Shown here one piece after another: positions 1-10,930 of a stretch of 64,000 bases of DNA. Origin of the DNA: Dipteris shenzhenensis (lineage: Eukaryota > Polypodiophyta > Polypodiopsida > Gleicheniales); assembly GCA_047967505.1 (NCBI GenBank), contig CM106540.1. One strand, 5' to 3'. The position numbers were made by a program, and so were the translations under genes. Numbering within the stretch: position 1 is the first letter of the stretch; each line of letters begins with the position of its first letter. Under the pieces are notes generated by a model. The model did no database searches and was not told the DNA's origin. It was given only the letters and a program-made list of their open reading frames with translations.

Positions 1-325
1 CTATCAACTTGACTAGTTGACTAGCATGGATTGACCACATGACAAGAGCTTACATGAAGGAAGAATATATCATGACTTGCGTGATACTTTCCAATGGATA
101 TGATTGGAACAAATGTTTCAACTACAACTATTATGACTCTTATTTTGAAGATGCCTTAGTTATGGTTTAAGTATCTTTCATGATGTATGAAATGTACTTA
201 CATTTGGTTGAGTATACCTTGCCATATAATCATGACCACCTCTTGCACAAGAGTAGACATTGCCCTTGCATGACAAGTGGTAAGATTCTCTTCAATGCAT
301 ATGATTCACAAAATGTTTATAAGGC
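1..325. other. Unassigned AT-rich DNA at left edge
   Basis: I see no recognisable coding domain, repeat or structural RNA here. Short open frames exist but match no family I know and have no supporting context. Confidence 0.5.
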
Positions 326-814
326 TTGGATAGTAGGGGAAGGAGTGGCAAACAAAAAGGCACTATGAAGGAGACAAGGGAATGCCCAAAGGCACTCTTG
401 AAGAGAAGAGGGAGCTTGTATTCCAAACTTGTGCATACAACAATGAAGACCAAAGTCAACCATTTGGTCTTTTATACATGTCACCTTTTGAAGGGAGGCC
501 AACCCTTTTCCTTTTGGCACTCTCTTTTTCTTTACATTTAAAAGGCTATCCTTTCCATGTCTCCCTACTATTCCATTCTTGTGTGTCTATTCCATTCTTG
601 TGTGTCAGAAATAGCACTTGTGTTAACCATATAAGAGTGCTTGGGACAATCCCAAAATTAGGAGGTGCTCCTGCCAGAACATTCGGAAAAACTTGGCATT
701 AGGGGGTGCTCCTAACCAGGCCCCAAATAGCGCCTATGTTAGCCTCGTGCCTCGAAGCCCTAAGCTATTTGGGGCTCAAACCCCCTGTATGAGGCTCAAA
801 ACCTATAGTGGTGA
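326..814 (-). mobile_element. Truncated gypsy LTR fragment
   Basis: This stretch aligns by eye over most of its length with 31620-32079, the outer two thirds of the 5' LTR of the gypsy element further right. Shared blocks include the segment around 395-540, which matches 31668-31810, and the end CTCAAAACCT followed by a short GTGG-type terminus near 800-814. The inner LTR end (TGTGCAGG at 31359) and the primer-binding site are missing, so this is a truncated LTR copy in the same orientation, not a complete solo LTR. Short open frames inside it are not genes. The boundary at 326 is approximate. Confidence 0.75.
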
Positions 815-1134
815 GGCTGGATCTTGGGGTACTTACACTTATTTGGCTTGGCACAATCCTAGCTCTATGGAGTTGCCACTATCTATCAAATGACATTGCC
901 AAGTAATGTAGTTAACAAAAAGATAAGTAAAAATCATGGTTGATATGTCCCGCATGGTATGGGAATGTTAACACGAGATGTAAAAATATTGAAGGAAAGA
1001 GGCAACAATGTTTGTCTTATAAGGATTAATATATATTTCTCTAGGAATAATGATGTTACATGTATGCTTGCATACAAATTGACTATATGAGGTTGTAAAA
1101 GAAATGCTAGGAGCGAATATGGAAGGCAACAACA

Positions 1135-1392
1135 CTCAGGGGGTGCACCACTAAGAAATCCTAGGTATCACATGCGTTCAAGGTGTATTAAAAAAGCCCT
1201 TCAACTAATTTTTCCCCCCCAATAAAACAACCCCTCTTTACTTGTGAACTAACAAAATTTTTCCTAAAGTTGAATTAAAAACCCTCTCCTATTATTGTAA
1301 ACTTGTTAAATTTTTTCCAAAAGTGGAATTAAAATACCCCTCCTTTTGAATACACGTGGTACACTAAAATTTTGGGAGGTGAGCCCCTTGAG
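1135..1392. mobile_element. MITE, 258 bp, same family as 6759-7005
   Basis: The left end begins CTCAGGGGGTGCACC and the right end, read inverted, begins CTCAAGGGGCTCACC. Both continue imperfectly inward to a TCACATGCGTTCAA / CCACGTGTATTCAA block about 45 bp inside. Flanks are CAACAACA (1127-1134) and CAACAACG (1393-1400), an 8-bp target duplication with one mismatch. The interior is AT-rich and non-coding. Terminal and subterminal motifs match the element at 6759-7005. An 8-bp duplication fits hAT-like transposition, but the CTC terminus is not a classic hAT end, so the superfamily is left open. Confidence 0.8.
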
Positions 1393-1399
1393 CAACAAC

Positions 1400-1837
1400 G
1401 AACCTTTCTAGACCACCCACTAAGCCCCATATCCAAACCACCACTTTAAAAATGGAGGGAACATGTGTGAATTGTAGGGTTCATTTGAGGCAGTGTAGCT
1501 ACAAAATCAGGATTCTCAAAGTCCTAGAAGATGTGTTAGTGGAAAGCTAGCTAGGAAGAAATGATTCTTAGTCTAGATGGAAGCCTTTTTATAGCCTCGG
1601 TGGGGCAAGGGCAGGGGGGCTGAAATTGTGTGCTATATAGGTTATTTCATGCTTGGAATAGCACAAATAGTGATCTACATAGCATGCATAGTTCCACATT
1701 TTTTTATGTGTGCTAAATAGCATATTCCATTACCCATTATCCTAAAGTCTTTGTCTCCTCATTTGCCCTACTATCTAGAGTCCCAATCCTCATGGCACAT
1801 GAAAAGAAATCCCCAATCTAGCCATAATGGCAAATTG
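1400..1837. repeat. Unassigned DNA with GCTATATAG subrepeats
   Basis: No coding domain is seen. At about 1630-1730 there are diverged copies of a motif containing GCTATATAGG, TAGCACAAATAGTG and CATAGCATGCATAG. The same motif recurs at 3185-3440, so the two stretches appear to be separated copies of one repeat. Confidence 0.5.
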
Positions 1838-2422
1838 CATGTGTTGTGTGCTAGCCTTTAATGAAATTATAGATCTTTTCTAGTACAATTTGGCAGCCAG
1901 TGGAACAAGATTAAGAGGAAGAGAGGATTACAAAGAATATTACTATCTCCTAAGTGTACGGGACATCTATAATTTCATGGAAGCATGTGTTGTGTGCTAG
2001 CCTTTGATGAAATTATAGATCTTTCCAAGTACACTTCGGTGGTGGCCAATGGAACAAGATGAAGAGGGAGAGAGGATTACAAATAATATTACTATCTCCT
2101 AAGTGTACGGGAGATCTATAATTTCATGGAATCATGTGTTGTGTGCTAACCTTTGATGAAATTCTAGATCTTTCCAAGTACACTTTGACAGCCAATGAAC
2201 AAGATCAAGACAAAGAGAAGATTACAAAGAATCTTACTATCTCCTAAGTGTATGAGAGATCTAAAATTTCATGGAAGCTTGTGTTGTGTGCTAGCATTTG
2301 ATGAAATTATAGATATTTCCAAGTACACTTTGGTAGCTAGTGGAACAAGATGAAGAGGAAGAGAGGATTACAAAGAATATTTATCTCCTAAGTATATGGG
2401 AGATATCTATAATTTCATGGAA
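1838..2422. repeat. Four tandem copies of a ~146-bp unit
   Basis: Units start at about 1838, 1984, 2133 and 2278, each beginning near TGTGTTGTGTGCTAGC. In each unit a left arm ATGAAATTATAGATCT and a right arm AGATCTATAATTTCATGG are inverted copies, so each monomer can fold as a long hairpin, as a small inverted-repeat element would. Copies differ by scattered substitutions and small indels. No coding potential is seen. The array could come from tandem amplification of a MITE. Confidence 0.85.
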
Positions 2423-3534
2423 GGCTATACAGAGGGTTTCTTTTCATGTGCTAAAGATGTGGACTATCATATGTTAGTTAATGTTAGTTAGGACCTAAAA
2501 TAGGATGCTAGTTTTGAAGTCCTTGAAATCATCATATTAAAATATTTTTGCCCAAGCCCTGCCCTCTCCAAGTTAATTATCTCTACATCATTCCAAATCA
2601 CAACTAGGAAAGGTTGTTCTATTAGCTTGACTAAGCAATTGATAATGGGAACAATGAAAGCTAAAGCCTTGTGAGAAAGGACTTGTGGGCTGAATAGCAC
2701 AATTAGTGTGCTATACCTGGGGCACCAACTCCCTTAAGTAAGAAAACCTATCAAAATCTTGAGTATGAGATAAATTTAATAATATGCCATGAGTAGAAAT
2801 TATTCAAATGAACATGGTTGTGTTCTACACTAAAAGAGCTTCAAATATGTCTTCAATCCTTGAAATTTGGGTAACACATGAAAAAGTTACATTAATTTGA
2901 AAGGAGATGGGTTTTCATATTTTAGTGTATTTTTTGTTTTACCTCCCCTCATCCAAAAGACCCCCCCTTGGGCCTCACATATTATGAAAAATACGTACAA
3001 ATCTTAAAATCTTGTATATTTTTCAAGGTATATACCTTATATTTTGTGGGAAGGGGGACATGAAGTTTTCATATTTTTATTTTGCATATTTGAATTTTTT
3101 AAAGGAAATTCATGCATATTCCTTGTCTCCCATACCCTGAATTTGGGATGAGGGTAGTCACATATTACGTATTGAGTTACCGCCCTAGGGTGCTATATAG
3201 CATACATGGTGTGTCGCGTCTATGTAAATTGAAATTGTTTGCTATATAGGTTTGAGTAGCATAAATAGTGAGATATATAGTATACATAGCTCCACATCTA
3301 TGTGTGCACTCAAGCTGTGTGCTATGTAGCAGATTTTGTGGGGTGTATAGCCTTATATAGCATAAATAATGTTATATACTGCATACATGTTGTGCCCCCT
3401 CTCTATGTATTGAAATATTCTGCTATGTTGCTATAGTGTGCCACATAACATATCTAGTTTGCTCTTTTCTGGTCCATGCAGATAGACTTCTTTAGGGCAT
3501 TCAAAGTTGCATATCAAAGTATTTACATATAGGG
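2423..3534. other. Unassigned DNA, subrepeats at 3185-3470
   Basis: From 2423 to 3180 there is only AT-rich sequence without a recognisable feature. From about 3185 to 3470 the GCTATATAG/CATACATGG-type motif seen at 1630-1730 recurs about four times at irregular spacing. These repeats lie just upstream of the transposase-like fragment and could be its subterminal repeats, but this is inference. Confidence 0.45.
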
Positions 3535-4868
3535 TTGAGGTCCTTTGAGAAGCTAAAACCTTACTTTGTATGCAAGCTTAAGGAAAGAAACACATGTTGC
3601 AGCGTATATCACATAAAATACTTGAAGGAAGCTATTAGCCGTGTTTGCACGGCTACATTTGTTGGTTTACATGGAGTGTCATGCTCTTGTCTTTGTAGTA
3701 TATGCCTTTCATCAGCACGAATATGCAAATGTGGTGCAAAGGATCATGCCTTTAGTGGGGTCACACAATTGTGGGAATCTTGTGTTTGTGCTAAGGGCAA
3801 AGACTCAACATTCCATGACTATGAGTGCCTCATGGGAGAATGTGAAAGGTGCGGTGTATAAAAGTATGCAAATCTGCCCAAATGAATTGGCACATGAATG
3901 AAAAAACGTGATGGTTCAGGTGTTTGAGGATGTCGATGCTGGGCTGAATAAGAAAGGGGGGGAAAAACTATAAAGTTTTATCGGTCAAGGAGATGCCAGT
4001 CAATGGCATGTTATCCATGTTAAAGAAACACACAACCACTTTCATTAGGCATAACTTCATATACAAATGGAAGGTCGATCAGTTTAGGGAGTTTTTGAAG
4101 AATTTTCCTTCAGATGTCATTGTGTCTGTTATAGATTTTGTAGAGAATTACTCATTCAAAGTCCGAAATGAAATTCAATCCATGCATTGGCATTCATATC
4201 AGTGTACAATCCTTGTTCATTTTGATTATCGCCGCAACTTTGTGGATGACCAAATTATCAAGGAGTTTCATTTCTACATTTCTGATGATAAAACACACGA
4301 TAATCTTTTTGTACAGCATTGCCTTTGCTTTTGTGTAGGTGGCTTGACAAACAAGGGGTACAATTCAAAAGGAGATGAGTGTGGTTTGATGGAGCAGCAT
4401 CTCAGTTTAAGACAACAAGACCCATTTACTTTGTTGCCAGATTATTTGCACTGACCAATGTTCAGATGACTTGGAACTTCTTTGGATCAAGCCATGGCAA
4501 ATGAGAACACAAGTGTGTACGTGTAGTGATTAAGAGTGCCCTTATACATGAGAAGCTCAAGACTGATGGTGTGGTATTGAAGCAGGGAGTTGATGTAGTG
4601 CAATTTTTAACAAATTCATTGAGTACTATTGCATCTACTAGTTCCACGTGTAAGGAAGGACCATCCAAAAGAGCATTTTGGGAGATCAAGTTGGGTGAAG
4701 TGGATAGAACCTAGACATGTGGCTGTGCAATGGTCTAGGGGTCTCGAGGATTACATAGCATTCCAAGATTTTGCAAGTATAATGCAACGCAATTCAAGAA
4801 AAGGAAATTGCCCTAATATTACCATGAATGCAAGGTGGAGATTGTGTGAGAACAAGTCCTATGTTTAA
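3535..4868 (+). pseudogene. Decayed transposase-like gene, copy A
   Basis: Several frames across this stretch together resemble one eukaryotic family of uncharacterised, probably transposon-borne proteins. A Cys-rich N-terminal part (3535-3860) contains CKCGAKDH, CVCAKGKD and CERCG motifs. The longest open piece (3993-4454) carries IDFVENYSF, with Asp codon at 4134, then ISDDKTHDNLFVQHCL. In shifted frames come DGAASQFK (Asp at 4388) and FFGSSHGK followed by a stop near 4503. The last part (4526-4714) keeps FWEIKLGEVDRT. The same motifs occur at 58.3-61.5 kb. Three conserved acidic blocks suggest a DDE/D-type nuclease; that is inference from motif order. Frameshifts and stops make this copy inactive. 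Confidence 0.7.
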
Positions 4869-4908
4869 GCTTGGGCATCAGGCATTATGTCTCCAACTGA
4901 TGAGGTAT

Positions 4909-5890
4909 TGTGATGCCAAAAATTGATATTTTTTATTTGGCATTGGTATTGTTTTTCTCTATGTTTGATAAGAGTTTGAGTATCAAGTGATAGCCTAGCG
5001 ACTCTCACTTATTTCTATTTTCTAAGATATTGTATGGGATTGAGAGGATGAGTGGAATGGATCATTGTAAATACCATGTGTATGAATGATAAATACCTTG
5101 GTATGGGGTGAGAGTTATTTGTGTATGGGATATTATAGGATTTTTAGAAAATAGGAAGAGTGAGCCATATAAAGAGGTGGGCTCATGTCCATCTGTTCCA
5201 ATAATATAAGAGAGATCACATGCCAAGCATGTGGAAGGCATGTGGAGGAGTGTGGAGTCAAGAGGAATCATTTTAGAATTCCTATATGGAATAAGGAGGA
5301 TGTGGACATATGGAAAAGAGAGGGTCCCTATGGGCTCCATGTGGGGAGACTCTTGACTTTCTCAATATTTTAAGAGTCTTGAGCATCTTTTTATGGGACA
5401 CATGTCAAGAGTAGCCAAAAAAGACATGGATGGTGACATACGGGCTTATGTGATTGATGGGGAAAGGAATCTATAGGTAGCAATTGTAAATGGGTGGAGA
5501 AGGGTGACAAAATCTCTATAAAAGGAGCCCTCCTCTCCCTTGTTCAACATCTCTTCCACCATTAGGCCTCACGTTGCTGTAGCTCTAATCTCCTCAAGCC
5601 TCTTCCATGAGCCTTCTCTCTCTCTTGTAGATATTCTCTTATGTAGACTCTTGAGTCCATCTCTCTATAGTTCATTCTCTCTCTATGAGTAGTCTTGGAG
5701 CTTCCACTCCCTCTTATATGTATGAAACCTCTTCTTCTCCCTTGTGTTTATAGTATTTTGAGTTGCATTGGACTGGAGTCTCACTCTATTAACAATGAAG
5801 ATCACTTCGTATTCCCTCTCTTGAGTCTCTCTTCCCTTTTCTTTCTTTCAAAGCCTTAAAAGTTCTTTCTATTCGGCCGCTCATTGCACA
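4909..5890 (+). mobile_element. Possible LTR with TATA box
   Basis: The segment starts TGTGATGCC and could end at ATTGCACA near 5890, giving short TGTG...CACA termini. It contains a good TATA box, CTCTATAAAAGG, at 5514-5525 followed by a CT-rich leader, an arrangement common in plant gypsy LTRs. A gypsy-type gag in the same orientation follows at 7814. No second LTR, target duplication or clear primer-binding site was found, so the limits and identity are tentative. Confidence 0.3.
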
Positions 5891-6042
5891 CATGTGGTCC
5901 ATTCATTTCCTGAGCCACCAAGGGAGTTACTTACCTCTTCTAGGTGAAATCTATGAGTGGTGGATCGTTGATGAAGGTGGATTCTTGAGGGGGCATCCTA
6001 CTCAGGCAAAATTAGCATGGGTGGAGGGCAGTTTTTATGATA

Positions 6043-6430
6043 GTTTGACTCCTTGTTAGTGTTTGCTCATAACTTTCCTCTCGGTAGTCTGATTTTGATG
6101 AAACTTATATTAGCACGAAGCTCTCTTCATGGCACATGCCTTTATGTGATTAGACCTTGAATTGGATACTACAACAAAAAGTTATGAGTCTCTATGTCTG
6201 ACAATCTGTTTTCATGATAGTGTTTACCCCTGTCTAGTAAACCACCCATAACTTTCTGGCTACTTCTTTGTTTCTTAGGAAACGTATATCAGCATGAAGC
6301 CCCCATCTCAAGGCACATCTCTATATGTGTTTTAATCTTTCATATTGTGTGTCTCTACTGAAAGTTATAGGCCTTTGTGTCTAATATTAGTTTGAAGAGT
6401 GTTTTGAGCTTATTGTAAAGGTATCTATAT
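6043..6430. repeat. Two diverged tandem copies, ~190 bp
   Basis: Two successive segments share the order CATAACTTTC, a GAAAC(T/G)TATAT block, AGCA(T/C)GAAGC, GGCACAT, ATGTG, and TGAATTGGATA or a similar end. The first runs about 6065-6230 and the second about 6248-6430. No coding potential is seen. They may be part of the leader of a retroelement or an old tandem duplication. Confidence 0.55.
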
Positions 6431-6758
6431 GAAGGAGGTGCAATGTTTCCTTGGAACCTACCATATGACCCAATCAGCCCCCTTCAAACTCCTCAATATA
6501 TATCAACTCATGTCATGTTGAGTCACAAGATCTTCTTTCAACAACGTATCACTCTTCTCTTTGGCGTAGACTGGCATGCTGAGATTATGGCCTCTAATGA
6601 TCCTTTCCTTCTCCCTATGCTTGATTACAACATCACTTGGGATGTTACCATCTTCATTCTCATCTAAGGGAGGAAAGTATGGTATGGTATCTTGTCATAA
6701 AAGCTTATTTTTAATGTCCCTTTCTCAGTGATAAATATCTTTGTCACTCAGTTCAAAA

Positions 6759-7005
6759 CTCGGGGGGGTCACTCATCATATGTAACCCTATCACGTGAGT
6801 TCAACAAAAGGATTTTTTTTATTTCTAAAATTTACAGAAATAAATATACATAAGGGACTATTTAAAATAGTTTTGGAAAAAATTTACAGATTTGTATAAA
6901 AAAGGGGTACATTTTATTAATGAAATTTTTTACAGATAAGGGACTTTAAATATAGGCCTTGAACGCACGTGATATAGAGGGTTTATACATAGTGACCCCC
7001 CCGAG
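6759..7005. mobile_element. MITE, 247 bp, perfect 8-bp target duplication
   Basis: The termini are exact inverted copies for at least 15 bp: CTCGGGGGGGTCACT at 6759-6773 and AGTGACCCCCCCGAG at 6991-7005. Imperfect pairing continues inward through TATCACGTGAGTTCAA and its inverse TTGAACGCACGTGATA. The element is flanked by identical 8-bp sequences GTTCAAAA at 6751-6758 and 7006-7013. The AT-rich interior has no coding capacity, so it would need a transposase in trans. Ends and subterminal CACGTG motifs match the copy at 1135-1392. Confidence 0.92.
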
Positions 7006-7233
7006 GTTCAAAAGCAGTAGGAAGTGAAGAGGTGCGTGAAGTTCATTACCCCCAACTTCATGTCACATCTTTTGGTGGAGATGCCACGTACGTTTGGTAT
7101 TGTATTCATCCCACCTTACTAAATGGTCTCGGGTGTAATGGATTGCATGTAACATATGTGGGAGTTACGATACCCTAGTTCTTTACCTTTGTATTTCTAA
7201 TACACGGTGGGCTTTCTTTAGAGGTTTGGGCAT

Positions 7234-7739
7234 GTGTTTTCTGAGGTGATAGACAACATGCCTGGAAGAACTCTGTTAGAAGAGATTGCAGCCTGTTTAA
7301 GAGAACTAGAAGATTGTGAAGGTGATGCTCAAGCTATTCGCACGATGATCATGATCATATCCTTTATGTTTGCACTCTTGAATATGTTAGTGAATCAACA
7401 ATGCCGTCAGCAGGAACAATGATAGATTGGGGATGGTTTCATGCACTAGCAGCTTGGTGTGAAGAAGAGTTGAGTCTTTGGATGGTTTTTGACTATAACA
7501 GTGGAGTGGTGATTCTCAATGCTTTCAAATTATTTTGCTATGAAAATGATGAAGAGTACAATGTCATGAAGCTATTATGTGAACTTCCAATTGTGAGAAG
7601 GGTGATTCATGATTGCATGTATACACAATGTTTTCATGGTGCTAGTTGGTCACTTATTTTTGAAGATTTTGTTGGGGATCACATTGTGGAGGGTTTTCAA
7701 CAAGTAGTTAGGCATAATAAGTTGGTCTTGGTATACTAA
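7234..7739 (+). pseudogene. Unrecognised ORF remnants upstream of gag
   Basis: Two overlapping open pieces (7234-7422 and 7401-7739, different frames) could encode about 60 and 110 residues. The first contains an acidic stretch ELEDCEGDAQ followed by a hydrophobic segment. The second is Trp/Cys-containing with EEYNVMKLLCELP. I do not recognise either. They lie directly before a gypsy gag in the same orientation, so a leader or extra ORF of that element is possible. Confidence 0.3.
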
Positions 7740-7813
7740 GGCTCTATGAGATCTTGTTTGGATCTTGTTTGGCATATTATTTGGACCTTGGTGTTTCCTT
7801 TTTGTGTTTCATC

Positions 7814-8307
7814 ATGGTGAAGATTCCAGTGTTTCGAGGGACCCAAGGGGAAGACCTGAAGTCTTATCTTCAAGATTTTGCTTGAGGATGCCGGCTTTCT
7901 GGATGGTCCATGAAGGATCGGGCGGAGATTTTGCGTGATTTTCTTAAACGGTGTAGCCTTGAGTTAGCATGAGGCCCTTGCTGGACTCTACTAAGCAGGA
8001 GTAGGAACAAGTGGTGGCTATAATGAAGGAGAGATTTGGGGCAATGGAGTCACCAAATGCTGTGATGTTGCAGCTAGAACAGTTCTATCAAGGAGAGGGT
8101 GAAATGGTCTCTACTTTGGAAATCCTATGAAAGGGCAGCTTTGCAAGCTGTGGCATTTGCATCATCGGCCCCTCAAAGTCACATAGGAATGGAGCACTTT
8201 AGAAAAGAGCAAATTTGTTATGGCTTTGGAGCCTTGTCTTCACTCAAAAGTAATGAGTGAAGATCCAACAACATACATGGAGGTACTTCGCATTGCAAAC
8301 AAGAAAG
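7814..8307 (+). pseudogene. gag: Ty3/gypsy gag remnant
   Basis: The ATG at 7814 starts a frame reading MVKIPVFRGTQGEDLKSYL, then LSGWSMKDRAEILRDFLK, and after stops KERFGAMESPNAVMLQLEQF. This is the retrotransposon gag order: FxG-x-x-x-LxxYLxxF, a Trp-containing helix, then an ExFG block. The gag normally forms the element's particle. Stops fall within the first 25 codons and at several later points, and the reading is cut at 8308 by the copia LTR. Orientation agrees with the possible LTR at 4909-5890. No matching downstream part was found beyond the copia insertion. Confidence 0.7.
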
Positions 8308-8659
8308 TGTTGAGATATCAAGCTCCACTCGTGATATGCCAGGGTGACCGTTGTGCATTTATGTCACCGACTTGTTAGGTTCAGATGCGGTTGGTACACC
8401 ACCCATGAATAATAGCTGGATGACAGCTATCCTTATGTACTCTAGTTCATGGCTCAGTTAGTATGCCACCTTAGTTAGTTGAGTTTGGTTTGAGACCCAC
8501 ATATAGGGTTCTTCTATTTCTTTGTACTAGAGTTCTTTTGGCTTTCACAACTAAGAAGAGGAAAACTGTTTTCAGCCTCCACCTTTGTGTGTATTCCCCC
8601 ATTGTGTATGTGAGAAAGCCGCAAGTGAGACTCCTTCCTTCTCTCCCACTATCTTCACA
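8308..8659 (+). mobile_element. Copia 5' LTR (truncated element)
   Basis: This 352-bp segment begins TGTTGAGATATC and ends CTTCACA. It is collinear along its whole length with the two LTRs of the complete copia at 22231-22584 and 29393-29750. It is followed at once by TGATATTAGAGCC, a mutated version of the initiator-Met tRNA primer-binding site. It interrupts the gypsy gag remnant. No 3' LTR exists on the right, so no target duplication can be tested. Confidence 0.93.
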
Positions 8660-9538
8660 TGATATTAGAGCCTGGTTTGTGGTAAGGAGCTCAACAAAGC
8701 AAACCAATTTCACGGTGTCTTGGTAAGAGGACCAGTGTTGCTTTCCTTTTTTGAGTTTGGGAGTAAATCTCTGCAGGTAGCATAGCCAGAAAGTGCAAGA
8801 GTGCATTGTCTCAGATTGAGACGTCCTTTGTGGTGTGGCGAGAGGGCATTATATGCTATGGGACTGGGCTTTGCCCTTGGTGACTTTATTTTTCTGATTC
8901 GAGGCCATTTTGGGGCCCATTTTGGAGGTGGAAGTTCTCCACCAGCCCTGAGAAAAAGGCTCTGTTTTTGCTGTTGTGCGACCACTACTCTGCAGGTTGG
9001 TGAAAAGTTACCACAGAAATTGCATCATATGCCTATGCGTAGAGATATTGGGAGTTACAGAATCATCCTTATTGCCTGTTCATGCAAAATTGTCACTAGG
9101 AAGTGATTGTGTGGTCAAATACCACTTTTGTCAGTTTTGTAGATTTGCCTTGTGAGGCAGAAGCTGTGCAGTGATAGAATATTTTGCAGTGTTCTGTAAT
9201 GGCGTCTGATTCTCTTTCACAGATTGTCACTAAAAAGCTTGACAAGAACAACTTCCAAGCATGGAAGTTTAGAATGATGAATTTCCTTATGGGAAAAGGC
9301 TATTGGGAGTTCATTACAGGAAATGAAGAACCAGTTCTTCCTAATGTTCCCAATCAATAGGAAATGCAGGCATTTAAAGGATGGCATGAGAGAGCCAGAA
9401 AAGTTATGTACTGGTTGTCTATCAGTATTTCAGATTCTATGATTGTGCATATTCAGGATGCAAGTACGCCAAAGGAGGCATGGGATACTTTGGCAAAAAT
9501 GTACAGCACAAATATGCAAGCAAGGAAAATGCAGCTCT
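8660..9538 (+). pseudogene. gag: Copia leader and gag start, truncated
   Basis: The leader (8660-9198) matches the leader of the complete copia at 22585-23110. A gag frame opens at 9199 with MASDSLSQIVTKKLDKNNFQ and continues through WKFRM, GYWEFIT, FKGWHERARKVMYWL and PKEAWDTLAKMY. This is a UBN2/retrotran-gag type copia Gag. One internal stop lies at 9358-9360 (CAG or CAA to TAG). Identity to the complete copy ends at about 9537, just after AAAATGCAGCTC, where unrelated sequence begins. PR, INT and RT are absent. Confidence 0.9.
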
Positions 9539-9719
9539 AATAGCTTTCATAGTTTCGAAACTCTAGAAACTCCAAGAGTTAATAACGGTGCCAATAAACA
9601 CCTTTTAGAGTTTCAAAAATAAAAAATGGTATAATCTGAAAGAACTTTATAATGGTGCCAATAAACACCTTGCAATAGTTATTACAAAAGCTTTTTAAGC
9701 ACACCCCTTCAAATGACGC
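9539..9719. repeat. Short direct repeat after copia breakpoint
   Basis: Two direct copies of ATAA(C/T)GGTGCCAATAAACACCTT lie at 9579-9601 and 9650-9672. The core GGTGCCAATAAACACC is itself an interrupted palindrome. The neighbouring TAGTTTCGAAACTC is also palindromic. This could be a small inverted-repeat element at the copia breakpoint, but no full ends were found. Confidence 0.4.
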
Positions 9720-10183
9720 ATCTTGATGGAGGGGGAAAGAGAGGGAAAGAAGGAAAAGGGAAGGGAAGGGGGAGAGAGATGGAATGGAGGGGGAAGGCTT
9801 AGGGAAGGAAAGAAGGAGAGAGAGAGAGAGAGAGAGGGGGGGGTAGGGGAGAGAAAAAGGACTTTCTCACGTGTTGTTTTTTTTTTTTTTTTTGGCGTAG
9901 CCCCTTGCATTTTCACCACGAGGAAGGAAATAATGTAAGGGGAAGAACGAGGGGAGAGAGAGATAGAGAGAGAGAGAGAAGGGGGGGGAGGGAAGGGGAA
10001 GGGGAGAGGGATAGGAGAGGGAAGGGAGGGAAGGGTAGCTCTCACATTGCTGCTACAGCCAACAAGAAATTTAGAAAAGGAAGGGAGAGGGAGAGGGAGA
10101 GGGGGGGGAGGGGGGGATCTAGAGGGGAGGGGAGGGGAAGAGGAAGAGAAACATAGAGACAGAAAGGAGAGGAGATGGAAGAG

Positions 10184-10237
<54 letters not shown>

Positions 10238-10870
10238 ATGAGAGAGGGGAAAGAAGAGGGAAGGGAAAGGGAAAGGGGGTTGGTGGTGGAGAGGGAGTGG
10301 GTGAGTGGAGAGGAAAGGAGAGGAGAGAGGTCTCTTGTGCTGCCTTGGCAGTAAGAATTTTAACACAAAAAAGGGGAAAAGAGGATGGGAGAGGCAAGGG
10401 GGAGGGGAGAGATGATTTTTAAAAAGAAATTTAACAATATAGAAGGAGAGGAAAGGGTTGGGTGATTGGGGAGAGGGGAAGGGGTCGCGCTAGTACTGCG
10501 GCAGCACACAAAAAAACAAAAAGGGTTCCGTAGCTCCTTACATTGCCGTGGCAACGCAATGAGGGTGGGGAGGCATGGGAGAGGAGTAGGAAGAGGGTGG
10601 GAAAGAGATGGAGGGAGAGAGGAGAGGGGAAGGAAAGAGCAAGAGAGAGAGGGAGAGGAAGAGGGAGGGAGATAAGGAAGTAGAATAGGAAGAGAGAGGG
10701 AGAGAAGGGGAGAGGGAAAAGGGAGCGCAACACTAGGGAGAGGGAGAGGGAGAGGGGGAAGCCTGAGTGCAATGCAAGGAACAGGGAGAGAGGATGGGAG
10801 GGGAACACGATGGGGGGGAGACAAGAAGGGAGGGTGTGATTGAAAATGAGTTGGAGAGGTGAGAGGCAAT
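9720..10870 (+). repeat. 1.1-kb purine-rich tract with (GA)n
   Basis: The plus strand is almost all A and G, with a pure (GA)n run at about 10189-10229, poly-G runs and one poly-T run at 9877-9893. Interspersed are short mixed segments that resemble each other: CGTAGCCCCTTGCATT (9895), GTAGCTCTCACATTGC (10035) and GTAGCTCCTTACATTGC (10530). This suggests a diverged long-period repeat with expanded purine spacers. Long Ser/Pro/Leu or Arg/Glu/Gly open frames on either strand are products of low complexity, not genes. Such tracts can form triplex (H-DNA) structures. Confidence 0.85.
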
Positions 10871-10930
10871 ATATAGTCCTCAAGGAATTCAAACTTCCCA
10901 CACCTTCTTCTCTCCCCCCCCCGCCACACC

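Noticed and set aside
5514-5525. TATA box as promoter of a host gene
   Set aside because: No coding sequence or splice structure follows; an LTR promoter is the simpler reading.
8471-9106. Open frames over the copia LTR and leader
   Set aside because: The same sequence is non-coding LTR and leader in the complete copia copy.
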